DNA from: Parasphingorhabdus sp.
Lineage (GTDB): Bacteria; Pseudomonadota; Alphaproteobacteria; Sphingomonadales; Sphingomonadaceae
Direction: 5' to 3'
Assembly (NCBI GenBank): GCA_030373505.1
Contig: JAUCYS010000015.1
Location: forward strand, 1-64,000
DNA length: 64,000 bases
Shown here piece by piece: positions 1 through 8,951 of this stretch. How positions within the stretch are numbered: the stretch's first letter is position 1; every line of letters begins with the position of its first letter. The notes below the pieces were generated by a model, which was given only the letters and a program-made list of their open reading frames with translations, ran no database searches and was not told where the DNA came from. A program made the position numbers and the translations under genes.

Positions 1-865
1 TGGCGTAGATCTCGGGCTCGGCCTCGGGCGAGAGGTTGATCATCTTGGCGTAGCAGCCGCCTTCGAAGTTGAACACCGCGGTATCCGACCAGCCATGCTC
101 GTCGTCACCGATCAGTATCCGGCTGGCATCCGCCGACAGGGTCGTCTTGCCGGTACCCGACAGGCCGAAGAAAATCGCCGTATCGCCTTCCGGACCGATA
201 TTGGCCGAGCAATGCATCGGCATCACCGAATCGAGCGGCAGCAGATAGTTGAGCAGGCCGAATACGGATTTCTTCATTTCGCCGGCATAGGCAGTGCCAC
301 CGATCAGGATCAGCTTTTCGGTCAGGTTGACCGCAATCACGGTCTCGCTCCGCGTGCCGTGGCGCTCAGGATCGGACTTGAAGCTGGGCAGATCGATAAT
401 CGTATATTCTGGAATGAAGGCTGCGAGTTCATCGGCTTCGGGCCGGACCAGCATCGTGCGGATGAACAGATTGTGCCAGGCCAGTTCGTTGATGACCCGG
501 ACATTGACGCGATGTTCCGGCTGCGAACCACCGAACAGGTCCTGCACGAACAGCGTGTCCTTCTCGCCGAGAGCGGCAACAAAGTCGGCTTTCAGCGCCG
601 CAAAATGTTCCGGCGTCATCGGGGCATTGGTCTTGCCCCACCAGACGCTGTCTTCGGTTTCGCCATCGCGCACAATGAACTTGTCATTGGCTGAACGGCC
701 GGTGTGCTTGCCCGTTTCGACGACCAGCGGGCCATCCTTGGCCAGCTGGCCCTCGCCGCGGGAAACAGCCGCTTCCACCAGAGCAGGCGCACCGAGATTC
801 CAGTGCTGTTCCGCAGAACTGGCAAAACCTTGATCATTTAACGATACCGACGAAACTTTTGACAC
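1..865 (-). CDS. pckA: Phosphoenolpyruvate carboxykinase (ATP), N-terminal part
   Basis: Decarboxylates and phosphorylates oxaloacetate to phosphoenolpyruvate with ATP, the first step of gluconeogenesis, in the cytosol. The first 288 residues are present; the 3' end runs off the left edge. I read a GTG start at 863-865 (protein begins [10 protein letters not shown]) because a Shine-Dalgarno AGGGGA lies 7 bases upstream and no ATG fits. The ATP-PEPCK P-loop GLSGTGKT is at residues 234-241 and the kinase-2 aspartates (LIGDDEHG) at 254-255; the [10 protein letters not shown] segment precedes the P-loop as in the family. It is divergent from chvI, an arrangement common in alphaproteobacteria, where ChvI affects pckA expression in some species. 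Identity is very secure. Confidence 0.97.
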   Translation of the reverse strand, partial: MSKVSSVSLNDQGFASSAEQHWNLGAPALVEAAVSRGEGQLAKDGPLVVETGKHTGRSANDKFIVRDGETEDSVWWGKTNAPMTPEHFAALKADFVAALGEKDTLFVQDLFGGSQPEHRVNVRVINELAWHNLFIRTMLVRPEADELAAFIPEYTIIDLPSFKSDPERHGTRSETVIAVNLTEKLILIGGTAYAGEMKKSVFGLLNYLLPLDSVMPMHCSANIGPEGDTAIFFGLSGTGKTTLSADASRILIGDDEHGWSDTAVFNFEGGCYAKMINLSPEAEPEIYA

Positions 866-1097
866 TGATAATCCCCTAAAGCTTGAAACAGGTTGAGATC
901 GCACGGATGCGGCAAAATTGACATGGCGCTTACTGGACCGGGCCGAGTCGGTCAAATTTCTTCCCTATGACCCGTTAAAATATATGCACCACCGGCTCCC
1001 GGGTTCCCTCGCAGGGTCACTAGTGAACAGCTCTCTTGTAACCTATTATCCAATAAACTAGGTCACAGCGGGCGCGAGCGGCAAAGGAAATCTGAAA
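866..1097. promoter_or_regulatory. Divergent pckA-chvI intergenic region
   Basis: This 232-base gap separates two outward-facing genes, so it must hold both promoters. The pckA Shine-Dalgarno (AGGGGA, minus strand, about 871-876) and a GGAAA sequence before the chvI ATG are visible. I could not fix -35/-10 boxes with confidence. That ChvI acts on this region is inference from the gene pair. Confidence 0.45.
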
Positions 1098-1802
1098 ATG
1101 GCAGCCAATATTGCTCTTGTCGACGACGATCGCAATATATTGACGTCGGTATCGATCGCATTGCAGGCGGAAGGCTTTGTCACGCGGGTCTATTCTGACA
1201 GCGAGGCCGCGCTGCACGCAATTCTGGCCAATCCGCCGGATCTGGCGGTATTCGACATCAAAATGCCCAAGATGGACGGACTGGAGCTGCTCCGAAGAGT
1301 GCGGGAAAAATCCAATGTGCCGGTCATCTTCCTGACCTCAAAGGACGAAGAGCTGGACGAGGCACTGGGCCTGGCCATGGGTGCGGATGACTATATCAAG
1401 AAACCCTTCTCCCAGCGTCTGCTGATCGCCCGGGTCCGCTCGATATTGCGGCGGACCGAATTCATAAAATCGGTCGATGAGGGCGAGGACGAGGAAGCCG
1501 CCGAGCCGCTGGTCCGCGGCCATCTCGAAATGGATCCTTCCCGCCACCTGGTCCGGTGGAAGGATGAAAATGTCACCCTGACGGTGACGGAGTTCATGAT
1601 TCTCGAAACCCTGGCGCACAGGCCCGGCGTGGTAAAAAGCCGCAACCAGTTGATGGACGCGGCCTATCAGGACGATGTCTATGTCGACGACCGCACCATC
1701 GACAGCCATATCAAGAGGTTGCGGCGAAAGTTTCGCGAGGTTGATCCTGAATTTGACGCAATAGACACATTATATGGAGCCGGATATCGCTACACCGAAT
1801 AA
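1098..1802 (+). CDS. chvI: ChvI-type two-component response regulator
   Basis: OmpR/PhoB-class regulator, 234 residues, partner of the ChvG kinase encoded next to it. The receiver domain (about 1-120) has acidic residues D9-D11, phospho-acceptor D53 ([11 protein letters not shown]), T80 and K102 ([10 protein letters not shown]). The C-terminal winged helix (about 135-232) contains the usual [21 protein letters not shown] region and ends in GAGYRYTE. In related bacteria the pair responds to acid or envelope stress and controls exopolysaccharide and central carbon genes; that role here is inferred from family and from the operon with hprK and PTS genes. The start follows a purine-rich AAAGGAAA stretch. 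Confidence 0.95.
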   Translation: MAANIALVDDDRNILTSVSIALQAEGFVTRVYSDSEAALHAILANPPDLAVFDIKMPKMDGLELLRRVREKSNVPVIFLTSKDEELDEALGLAMGADDYIKKPFSQRLLIARVRSILRRTEFIKSVDEGEDEEAAEPLVRGHLEMDPSRHLVRWKDENVTLTVTEFMILETLAHRPGVVKSRNQLMDAAYQDDVYVDDRTIDSHIKRLRRKFREVDPEFDAIDTLYGAGYRYTE

Positions 1803-3360
1803 GGACCGGCAGGAGCGGGACAAGGGCCTGTCCCTGCGCTGGTCGGCCCGGCTCTCCCTCACCACCCGCATATTGGTCGTCAATGTTCTGGCGATTGCCC
1901 TGCTGGCCGGAGGTCTGTTCTATCTCAACAATTATCGCGACCGCCTGACCGAAGAGCGGCTGGCCCAGGCAAGAGTGCAACTGACGATCATGGCGGACGC
2001 GCTCTCTGCCGGCGATATCCAGTATAAAAAAGCGCTGATCCGTCAATTTTCAAGCCATCTCCGGGCGCGTCTGCGTCTTTACGCTCCGGACGGCACAAAG
2101 ATCATCGACAGTTTTTCACTGGCAAAGCCGACCTATGAATTTGTCGATCCCGAAACAGAGCCCTTGCGCAAGGATGCCGCCCGACTGCTGGACCGGACCA
2201 TTGAGAATTTCGTTTTCAGCGAACCCATCCCGCATTTCAGCGAGCCGGCCAAGGATGTGCTCGCAGCATGGCCGGAACTTATCGCTGCCCGCAATGCACC
2301 GGGCGCGGTCAGTTCCGTCAGCCTTGCTCCTGATCGCACGCCGGTCATTGTTGCGGGAAAATGGCTTCCCGATGGCACTGGCACGATCCTTTTGACCGCC
2401 AATGCGCGCGATATCACCCGGATCGTCCGTGCGGAACGGACCAGCGTGCTGCTCGTGATATTGATTGCCGCGACCGTTTCCATATTGCTGTCGCTGTTTC
2501 TCGCCCGCACGATCGTTCGACCGATCAGGAAACTGGCTCACGCAGCTTTTCGCGTGCGAATGGGGCGGTCGGACGAGATTGCAATACCGAGAATGCCCGA
2601 CCGGCGCGACGAGATCGGTCAGCTCAGCCGCGCCCTGTCGGATATGAGCGCCGCCTTGCGCGACCGGATCAACGCCACCGAAGCCTTTGCCGCAGACGTC
2701 AGCCATGAAATCAAGAATCCCCTGGCCTCGCTGCGGTCGGCGCTGGAAGGACTTGAACGGGTCGAGGACCAGAAACTGCAGAAACAGCTGCTTGATGTCG
2801 CCAACGATGATGTCCGCCGGATCGACCGGCTGATCAATGATATTTCCGACGCCTCGAGAGTGGATGCCGAACTGGCGCGGGCCAAGTTCGAACCGATTGA
2901 TATCGGCAATATGCTGGAGCAGTTGCTCGCTGCGCGCGAACAGCGGGCCTCCAACCTCGGCGTCCATATCGCCTTTGCCCGACCGGCAAAGGACGTCGCC
3001 AAAGTGATGGGAGACGGCGGCCGCCTGGAACGGGTATTCAGCAATCTTCTCGACAATGCCGTATCCTTTTCACCCGAGGGCGGGCTGGTCGAGATATTGG
3101 CAACACCGGATGGCGACGAAATCGTTATCCATGTTGCCGACCAGGGCCCGGGTGTCGGTCCGGAACAGAGGGACCAGGTTTTTCAGCGCTTCCATTCTGC
3201 CCGGCCTGACGGAGAAGCCTTTGGAAAGCACAGCGGGCTGGGGCTGGCGATCGCCAAGACGATCGTCGAAGGCCATCAGGGCACGATCCGCATTCTGGAC
3301 CGGCCAGGCGGGCAAGCGGGTGCCTGTTTCGAAATTCGCCTGCCAAAGGCACCGGAATGA
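1774..3360 (+). CDS. chvG: ChvG-type sensor histidine kinase
   Basis: Membrane sensor kinase of 528 residues. Transmembrane helices lie at about 33-52 and 224-244, enclosing a periplasmic sensor domain; a HAMP domain follows (about 245-300), then HisKA with phospho-histidine H311 ([13 protein letters not shown]) and a GHKL ATPase with N box [12 protein letters not shown]1 DQGPGVG and G2 GLGLAIAK. It overlaps the end of chvI by 29 bases, which suggests coupled translation; a slightly later start cannot be excluded. The stop overlaps the hprK start (ATGA), tying sensing to the PTS phosphorelay genes. Confidence 0.95.
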   Translation: MEPDIATPNKDRQERDKGLSLRWSARLSLTTRILVVNVLAIALLAGGLFYLNNYRDRLTEERLAQARVQLTIMADALSAGDIQYKKALIRQFSSHLRARLRLYAPDGTKIIDSFSLAKPTYEFVDPETEPLRKDAARLLDRTIENFVFSEPIPHFSEPAKDVLAAWPELIAARNAPGAVSSVSLAPDRTPVIVAGKWLPDGTGTILLTANARDITRIVRAERTSVLLVILIAATVSILLSLFLARTIVRPIRKLAHAAFRVRMGRSDEIAIPRMPDRRDEIGQLSRALSDMSAALRDRINATEAFAADVSHEIKNPLASLRSALEGLERVEDQKLQKQLLDVANDDVRRIDRLINDISDASRVDAELARAKFEPIDIGNMLEQLLAAREQRASNLGVHIAFARPAKDVAKVMGDGGRLERVFSNLLDNAVSFSPEGGLVEILATPDGDEIVIHVADQGPGVGPEQRDQVFQRFHSARPDGEAFGKHSGLGLAIAKTIVEGHQGTIRILDRPGGQAGACFEIRLPKAPE

Positions 3361-3812
3361 CCGCGACATCCGAAGACAGCAGGCAGGAAACAGTGCACGC
3401 CACGGCCGTCGCCATCGCTGGTGCGGGCGTCCTGATCCGCGGCGCTTCCGGTTCGGGCAAATCCGATCTGGCCTTGCGTCTGATCGACCGGGGCGCAAAG
3501 CTGATCAGCGATGACCAGGTGGACCTCGCTCGCGCCGGCAACGATCTGTTGCTCAGCCCGCCCCCTCGTCTCGCCGGCAAACTGGAAGTGCGTTCGCTGG
3601 GCATATGCGAGTGCGACTATCTGTCCGGCGTGACATTGCAGATGGTCGTAGACCTGAAATCCCGTCCCGACCGGTTTCCGCTGGACCGCCAGATCATGAT
3701 TTTGCTGGGAATAGAGGTGCCAACCTGTACACTGGACGCTATGGAATCGAGCGCAGCAATCAAGGCGGAATGGGCCTTGCAACGGCTTATGCAGGGCGCA
3801 ATTGAATCATGA
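3357..3812 (+). CDS. hprK: HPr kinase/phosphorylase, short alphaproteobacterial form
   Basis: Phosphorylates (and dephosphorylates) the serine of HPr. Only the C-terminal catalytic domain is present (151 residues against about 310 in Firmicutes), the normal alphaproteobacterial form. Walker A is GASGSGKS near residues 29-36, and the acidic ISDDQVDL segment follows. Its ATG overlaps the chvG stop and its stop overlaps the rapZ ATG, so translation of the three is coupled. The HPr target is encoded further down the same operon. Confidence 0.94.
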   Translation: MTATSEDSRQETVHATAVAIAGAGVLIRGASGSGKSDLALRLIDRGAKLISDDQVDLARAGNDLLLSPPPRLAGKLEVRSLGICECDYLSGVTLQMVVDLKSRPDRFPLDRQIMILLGIEVPTCTLDAMESSAAIKAEWALQRLMQGAIES

Positions 3813-4744
3813 ATGAAAAACGCGCCAAACCGGTAATGCTGGTGACCGGCCTGTCCGGGGCAGGCAAATCTACAGCCTTGAAAACACTGGAAGATATCGG
3901 CTGGGAAACGGTCGACAATTTTCCATTTCGGCTGATCGAGCGTCTGCTGGACACCCCGCCTTCCATGTCCGTGGGCGACAGCGATCCGCCGCTCGCGCTT
4001 GGCTTCGACAGCCGGACCCGGGGTTTTGATCCGGAGAAGCTGATCAAACGCGTTAAGCGCCTGCAGCAAAAGCGGGAATATGATATTTCCACACTCTATC
4101 TCGATTGTACCGATGGCGAGCTGGAACGGCGCTATAGCGAGACCCGGCGCCGGCACCCGCTGGCTCTGGACCGTCCAGCGAAACAGGGCATAGCGCTCGA
4201 ACGGACCATGCTTGCCCCGCTTCTGCGCTGGGCGGATCATGTCATCGACACTACGGACCTGACAGCCAATGACCTGCAGCGGGAGATCCGGCAACAGTTC
4301 ACCATCGACAAGGATGCGGTCACCACCATCACCCTTACCAGTTTCGGTTTTTCCCGCGGCGTTCCCAACAATATCGATCTTTTGTTTGATGTCCGTTTTC
4401 TCGCCAACCCTTTCTGGGAGCCGGAACTCAAGCTGCTGACAGGCCTCGATCCAGCGGTGGCCGATTATATCGGCAAGGATCCTGCCTATGCAGAGACCAT
4501 AGAAAAGATTCTCGATATGCTTACGTTCCTGCTCCCCCGCTATCAGGACGCAGGCAAAGCCTATGTGAATATCGGGATCGGCTGTACCGGCGGACGGCAC
4601 AGATCGGTACATGTTGCCGAACGACTGAGCAAAGACTTGCGTGCCGCTGGTTTTTCCCCCAGTGTCCTGCATCGCAATTTGGCGTCTCGGCCGATGGAAG
4701 CGCTGGAATCTATGCAAAAATTAAATGGGCACAAGGGAATTTAA
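3809..4744 (+). CDS. rapZ: RapZ family nucleotide-binding protein
   Basis: 311-residue P-loop protein with Walker A GLSGAGKS close to the N-terminus followed by ALKTLEDIGWETVDNFP, a hallmark of this family, and a conserved C-terminal GIGCTGGRHRSVHVAERL block. In Enterobacteria RapZ is an RNase adaptor controlling GlmS; in alphaproteobacteria its role is less clear, but it is regularly found between hprK and the PTS-IIA gene, as here. Starts in a 4-base overlap with hprK; five bases separate its stop from the next ATG. Confidence 0.95.
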   Translation: MNEKRAKPVMLVTGLSGAGKSTALKTLEDIGWETVDNFPFRLIERLLDTPPSMSVGDSDPPLALGFDSRTRGFDPEKLIKRVKRLQQKREYDISTLYLDCTDGELERRYSETRRRHPLALDRPAKQGIALERTMLAPLLRWADHVIDTTDLTANDLQREIRQQFTIDKDAVTTITLTSFGFSRGVPNNIDLLFDVRFLANPFWEPELKLLTGLDPAVADYIGKDPAYAETIEKILDMLTFLLPRYQDAGKAYVNIGIGCTGGRHRSVHVAERLSKDLRAAGFSPSVLHRNLASRPMEALESMQKLNGHKGI

Positions 4745-4749
4745 TCGAC

Positions 4750-5154
4750 ATGATTGGATTGGTTCTCGTGACACACGGACATCTGGCAACCGAGTTTGTC
4801 ATCGCCATGGAACATGTTGTCGGCCCGCAAAAGGCGATTGCCGCCATCGGTATCGGTGCGCGCGACGATATGGAAGAACGCCGTCAGGAAATCGCGGATT
4901 GCATCCAGAAGGTCGATTCCGGAGAAGGCGTTATCATTCTGACCGACCTGTTCGGCGGCACACCATCCAATCTGGCCATTTCGCTGATGGAGAAAGGCAA
5001 GGTCGAGGTCATCGCCGGCGTCAACCTGCCGATGCTGATCCGCCTCGACGGGGCTCGCAAATCGATGGATGTTGTTTCCGCCATCGCCGCAGCCAAGGAA
5101 GCCGGCCAGAAATATATCAGCGTCGCGTCAGAAATATTGGGCAGCGACGCATGA
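4750..5154 (+). CDS. PTS system mannose-type EIIA component
   Basis: 134-residue EIIA of the mannose family, a cytosolic phosphocarrier. The phospho-histidine is H9 in LVTHGHLA; the DLFGGTPSNLA motif is typical of the family. There is no EIIB, EIIC or EIID gene nearby, so this is probably a regulatory (nitrogen-type) PTS output rather than sugar transport, as known for this alphaproteobacterial operon. Its TGA overlaps the HPr ATG. Confidence 0.93.
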   Translation: MIGLVLVTHGHLATEFVIAMEHVVGPQKAIAAIGIGARDDMEERRQEIADCIQKVDSGEGVIILTDLFGGTPSNLAISLMEKGKVEVIAGVNLPMLIRLDGARKSMDVVSAIAAAKEAGQKYISVASEILGSDA

Positions 5155-5429
5155 GCGAATTTCGCAGAACCGTGGAGATCACCAACAGCCGCGGGCTGCA
5201 TGCAAGAGCGAGCGCGAAATTCGTGACCTATGTCAGCAAATTGCCCGACGGGGTGAACGTCAAGGTCGCGAAAGACGGCACCGAGGTGACCGGCACCTCG
5301 ATTATGGGCCTGATGATGCTGGGCGCCGCCAAGGGTGACAGCATCGAGATCATCGTGACCGGCGACAATGCCGAGAGCGCGCTCGAGAAAATGGCCGGTC
5401 TGGTGTTCGACGGCTTTGGCGAAGACTGA
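5151..5429 (+). CDS. ptsH: HPr phosphocarrier protein
   Basis: 92-residue HPr. The active histidine is H17 (RGLHARAS) and the regulatory serine S50 (GTSIMGLMMLGA), the site used by the HprK encoded upstream. The ATG at 5151 overlaps the EIIA stop (ATGA). A longer open frame entering from upstream is only a read-through of the overlapping EIIA region and is not the gene. Completes the chvI-chvG-hprK-rapZ-EIIA-HPr operon. Confidence 0.95.
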   Translation: MSEFRRTVEITNSRGLHARASAKFVTYVSKLPDGVNVKVAKDGTEVTGTSIMGLMMLGAAKGDSIEIIVTGDNAESALEKMAGLVFDGFGED

Positions 5430-5432
5430 CCA

Positions 5433-6236
5433 ATGCGCCACCAGATTACCGGTTTCTCCAATCCGACGATAAAGCGGCTGCGCAGCCTGCGCGAGAAAAA
5501 GCATCGCAAACGCGAAGGACTGTTTCTTGCCGAAGGTCTGCGCATTCTGACCGAGGCGCTGGACAGCGGCAGGGCCCCCAGAATATTGGTGGTTGTGGAG
5601 GGTACGGACCTGCATCCTCTGGCCCGAAAGGTCGAGGAGGCGACGGTCGCCGCCGGCGGCGATGTCATCGAGACCAGCGAAGCGATCATCGCCAAGCTGT
5701 CCGGCAAGTCCAACCCACAGTCGATCATCGGCATCTACGCCGACCACCCTGTCCCGCTGGCAGAGCTGGACCGTTCGACCGCCAAGATCTGGCTGGTGGC
5801 GCAGGCGCTTCGCGATCCCGGCAATCTCGGCACGATCCTGCGCACCGGCGATGCGGTGGGTGCCGGCGGCCTGATTCTGATCGACGATTGCGTTGATCCC
5901 TTTTCGGTCGAGGCGGTACGCGCCAGCATGGGCGCGGTCTTCACCCAGACGATCAGCCAGGCCCGCTGGCCCGACTTTCTTGCCTGGCTGCGCAGCGGCC
6001 CGGGGGAACTGGTCGGCACCAGTCTCAACACCGACAAGGATTATCAGGCGGTCACCTACAAGCCACCAACTTTCCTTCTGATCGGCAACGAGGCGCAGGG
6101 CTTGCCGGAAGACTATGAAGCGGACTGCGATACGCTGGTCAAAATGCCGATGATGGGCAAGGCCGACAGCCTCAACGCCGCCGTGGCGGCTTCTGTGATG
6201 GCCTATGAAGTACTGAACCAGAGCCGCCAGAGATAA
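5433..6236 (+). CDS. TrmH/SpoU family RNA 2'-O-methyltransferase
   Basis: 267-residue SPOUT methyltransferase acting on rRNA or tRNA with S-adenosylmethionine. The N-terminal substrate-binding domain contains SNPTIKRLRSLREKKHRKRE; the C-terminal knot has motif 1 NLGTILRTGDAVGA, motif 2 LIGNEAQGLP and motif 3 ADSLNAAVAASVMAYE. It begins three bases after HPr and so may belong to the same transcript. The exact RNA target cannot be told from sequence. Confidence 0.92.
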   Translation: MRHQITGFSNPTIKRLRSLREKKHRKREGLFLAEGLRILTEALDSGRAPRILVVVEGTDLHPLARKVEEATVAAGGDVIETSEAIIAKLSGKSNPQSIIGIYADHPVPLAELDRSTAKIWLVAQALRDPGNLGTILRTGDAVGAGGLILIDDCVDPFSVEAVRASMGAVFTQTISQARWPDFLAWLRSGPGELVGTSLNTDKDYQAVTYKPPTFLLIGNEAQGLPEDYEADCDTLVKMPMMGKADSLNAAVAASVMAYEVLNQSRQR

Positions 6237-6285
6237 TTTGGAGTTCCTGTCCCTCTGTGTTAAATTCGCATTGGAGGGGTATCAT

Positions 6286-6696
6286 ATGAAAAAAACAATT
6301 GCATTGTCATCGCTGGCATTTTTGGCGCTTGCTGCCTGCAGCGAACCGGCGGAAGCACCCGTGGTCGTCGAGGAAAAACTGGGCGACTATTCCGCTCTCG
6401 GTACCGAGCCGGGCTGGGCCGTCGAGATCAAGGACGACAAGATCAGTTTCTCATCGCAGAACGACAAGGGTTTCACACTGCCGGTGGAGCGAATGAAGAA
6501 AACCGATAGCGGCTGGGACGTCCGGGGCTTTTCGGGTACCGACAATATCAACATCCACATCACCAGCGACCAGCAATGCAGCGACGGCATGAGCGATCGC
6601 AGCTACGCCGATACGGTCAAGGTCGAAGCCAGCAACGCCGGTATATTGAACGGCTGCGGCGGCACCGTAACCGAAGGACCTGACGTCCCCTCCTAG
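6286..6696 (+). CDS. Small lipoprotein of unknown function
   Basis: 136 residues. I place the start at 6286, after a strong GGAGGGG, because it gives a lipoprotein signal (MKKTIALSSLAFLALAAC) with lipobox cysteine at 18; an ATG at 6238 would add an unlikely leader. The mature part includes ALGTEPGWAVEI and two cysteines near the C-terminus (QQC and NGCGG). It resembles small envelope proteins with a similar EPGW motif, but no function is assigned. It ends three bases before the convergent rmuC. Confidence 0.82.
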   Translation: MKKTIALSSLAFLALAACSEPAEAPVVVEEKLGDYSALGTEPGWAVEIKDDKISFSSQNDKGFTLPVERMKKTDSGWDVRGFSGTDNINIHITSDQQCSDGMSDRSYADTVKVEASNAGILNGCGGTVTEGPDVPS

Positions 6697-6699
6697 GGG

Positions 6700-8070
6700 C
6701 TATTCGGCTACCTGGTCGCTGATCTCGCGATCATCCTCGATCAGCTTTTCGGTGACCGATTCACTGTAGCGCGGCAGCGCCTCGATTTCCGGCACCGGCT
6801 CCAGTTCCTTCTTGCCGGTCTCGATCTGCAGTTCGGCAAATTTGCGGCCCGTGGCCATGACATTGCGCTCAAAGCTGCCGACAAATTTGTTGTAATTGCC
6901 GACCGCGCTGCCGAGGCCCGATCCCATGCGCTTGAGATGCTCTCCGGCGACCGCCAGACGGTCATACATTTCCTTGCCCAGCTGCCCGATCTGCTTGGCT
7001 TCCGCTGCCATCTTCTCCTGCCGCCAGACACCCGCGACGGTCCGCGCGATCGCCACCAGATTGGTCGGTGTCGCCAGCAGCACCTTCTTCTCGAACGCAT
7101 GGTCCCAGAGCGTCGGTTCATGCTCCAGTGCAGCAGCCAGGAAATGCTCGCCTGGAACAAACATGATCACATAATCCGGCGCATCCTCGAACTGGTCCCA
7201 ATAGGCCTTTTTCGACAACCCATCGATATGCGCCTTCATCGAATTGCAGTGGCGCGCCATGGCAAAGCTGCGCGCCGCTTCGTCTTCCGCCTCGAACGCA
7301 TCCTGATAGTCGTTGAGCGAGACCTTGGCATCGATCACCAGCTTGCGCCCGCCCGGCACATTGATCACCGCATCGGGCCGCAAACGTCCTTCATCGGTAT
7401 CAATGCTCTGCTCGGTGACAAAGTCCGTATGTTCCGACAGCCCGCAGCTTTCCAGCACATTCTTGAGCTGCTGCTCGCCCCAGCGGCCGCGCGATTTCGG
7501 CGCATTGCGCAGGGAGTTGACGAGCCGCGCCGCTTCCTGCTGCACCCTGTCCTGCCCCTGTCGCACCTGTTCGATGGTAGCCGTAATCCCGGCATAGGAT
7601 TCGGTCCGCTCCTTCTCTATCTTGTTGATCGAAGCTTCATAGGTCGCGAGGCGCTCGTGCACCGGCTGCAGCAATTTGGCGATCTTCTCGCCGCCCTTTT
7701 CATTGGCCTGGTCAAAGCGCTGGTCGGCGCGCTCGAGAAACTGCCGCTGTGCGGTCTCCAGCATCTTGGCCCCGATCTCGGAAAATTGCGCAGACAGCGC
7801 CTCTTTCGCCTCGATCAGTTGCTGCATCTGCTTTTCATGATTGCGCGCATCCGCCTGCAACGCCGCCAGTTCGGTCCTCGCGGCATCCCGCTCGTCGCGC
7901 ACGCCATCCAGCGTGATCCGCAAGGCATCGGTCGCCTGCGCCGCTTCCTTCGCGGATTGAACCGCATCTCGGGCCGCATCCTTGGCCGGCTTGCCGCCGA
8001 TAAACCAGCCCAGCGCCAGACCGCCCAGAAGAGCGATGACGATGGCGATAATGGCGATGATGGGGTCCAA
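6700..8070 (-). CDS. rmuC: DNA recombination protein RmuC
   Basis: 456 residues. An N-terminal membrane anchor (about 3-26) is followed by a long coiled coil (about 35-190) and the RmuC domain with RGRWGEQQLKNVLESCGL, DAVINVPGGRKLVIDAKVSL and KVLLATPTNLVAIARTVA. RmuC proteins have a nuclease-like fold and limit DNA inversion at repeats; here this is known from the family only. Convergent with the lipoprotein gene; its promoter lies before the repeat element at 8145-8235. Confidence 0.94.
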   Translation of the reverse strand: MDPIIAIIAIVIALLGGLALGWFIGGKPAKDAARDAVQSAKEAAQATDALRITLDGVRDERDAARTELAALQADARNHEKQMQQLIEAKEALSAQFSEIGAKMLETAQRQFLERADQRFDQANEKGGEKIAKLLQPVHERLATYEASINKIEKERTESYAGITATIEQVRQGQDRVQQEAARLVNSLRNAPKSRGRWGEQQLKNVLESCGLSEHTDFVTEQSIDTDEGRLRPDAVINVPGGRKLVIDAKVSLNDYQDAFEAEDEAARSFAMARHCNSMKAHIDGLSKKAYWDQFEDAPDYVIMFVPGEHFLAAALEHEPTLWDHAFEKKVLLATPTNLVAIARTVAGVWRQEKMAAEAKQIGQLGKEMYDRLAVAGEHLKRMGSGLGSAVGNYNKFVGSFERNVMATGRKFAELQIETGKKELEPVPEIEALPRYSESVTEKLIEDDREISDQVAE

Positions 8071-8144
8071 AACGAGTCTCTTTTTGATAAGAACGAAAAG
8101 AGAACCTAGAAGCGTTTCAGGGAATAGGCAATACTTCTCACAAA

Positions 8145-8235
8145 CGTCATCCTGAACTTGTTTCAGGATCCGCTTTGAGGTGCCCGGAGGCCAGCGATGA
8201 AAGGCGATGGATGCTGAAACGAGTTCAGCATGGCG
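8145..8235. repeat. Paired-hairpin intergenic repeat (REP-like)
   Basis: Two palindromic arms face each other: CGTCATCCTGAAC at 8145-8157 continues through TTGTTTCAGGATC to 8170, and 8210-8235 carries GATGCTGAAACGAG TTCAGCAT. Each arm folds on itself (TCCTGAA/TTCAGGA and TGCTGAA/TTCAGCA), and the outer ends are also complementary. This matches the scattered intergenic repeats seen in many sphingomonad genomes (from memory). It lies between rmuC and def. Confidence 0.7.
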
Positions 8236-8261
8236 AAATCAGGTTGAGAAATCAGCGGATT

Positions 8262-8828
8262 TTAAGCCGCGATGCCATGTTCCTTGCGCAACTTCGCCAG
8301 CTTCTTCAGCACCATCTGCCGCTTCAGCCGCGACAGATGATCGATGAACAATATGCCCTCGAGATGGTCCATCTCGTGCTGCAGGCAGGTCGCCAGCAGA
8401 CCATCGATCTGCTCTTCATATTGCTTGCCGTCCACATCCTGCCAGCGCGCGGTGATGGTCGCGGGCCGCTCGACCTCGGCATATTGGTCGGGCACCGACA
8501 GACAGCCTTCGCTGTAGATATTCAGATCCTCTGATGGATCCAGTATCTCGGGATTGATGAAAACGAGCGGATCGTTGATCACGCCATGGTCATGGTCGCA
8601 ATGTTCGCCATGTTCATGCTCGTGCGGCGCCGGTTCCTGCAGGTCGATCACCAGCACACGCTTGGGCACACCGACCTGGATCGCGGCCAGGCCAATGCCG
8701 GGCGCGTCATACATGGTGTCGAACATATCCCTGACCAGGGTTTTCAGTTCATCATTAAACTCGGTCACGGGTTCGGACACGGTTTTCAGGCGCGGATCAG
8801 GCACCTCGAGGATCGGTAATATAGCCAT
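8262..8828 (-). CDS. def: Peptide deformylase with histidine-rich loop
   Basis: Removes the formyl group from nascent N-terminal methionine; metal enzyme. All three motifs are present in 188 residues: GIGLAA at 44-49, EGCLS at 107-111 (metal ligand C109) and HEMDH at 151-155. Between motifs 1 and 2 there is an unusual stretch, residues 66-81, rich in His, Glu and Asp (EPAPHEHEHGEHCDHDH). It could be a metal-binding loop or simply a low-complexity insertion. The partner gene fmt is not adjacent (about 3.8 kb away). Confidence 0.95.
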   Translation of the reverse strand: MAILPILEVPDPRLKTVSEPVTEFNDELKTLVRDMFDTMYDAPGIGLAAIQVGVPKRVLVIDLQEPAPHEHEHGEHCDHDHGVINDPLVFINPEILDPSEDLNIYSEGCLSVPDQYAEVERPATITARWQDVDGKQYEEQIDGLLATCLQHEMDHLEGILFIDHLSRLKRQMVLKKLAKLRKEHGIAA

Positions 8829-8886
8829 GCCGTAAATTTAGGGATTCCGGCGGGATTCGTCAAGCTGCGACGCCCGATGTGCGGCC

Positions 8887-8922
8887 AAAGAAAAGGCGTG
8901 CGGTCCAGTTTGAACCGCACGC
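8887..8922 (-). terminator. Rho-independent terminator of the TonB receptor gene
   Basis: On the minus strand a perfect 9-bp stem (GCGTGCGGT at 8896-8904 with ACCGCACGC at 8914-8922), a 9-base loop, and the U-rich tail TTTTCTTT at 8887-8894. It lies about 30 bases after the receptor stop codon. Confidence 0.88.
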
Positions 8923-8951
8923 CCGATTGTCTTTGCAGCTTGTGACCTGCT

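Noticed and set aside
95..833. Rightward open frames of 199 and 179 codons at the left edge
   Set aside because: They are antisense to pckA, whose residues 1-288 read perfectly on the minus strand; high GC gives long shadow frames.
1020..1217. Small leftward frame across the chvI start
   Set aside because: Overlaps the chvI promoter and N-terminus, without start signals or a recognisable product.
4725..5429. A 234-codon frame that would fuse a leader to HPr
   Set aside because: The first 142 codons are an out-of-frame reading of the EIIA gene. HPr starts at 5151 in an ATGA overlap.
6937..8109. Rightward frame of 390 codons
   Set aside because: Antisense shadow of rmuC, no Shine-Dalgarno and no recognisable domain.
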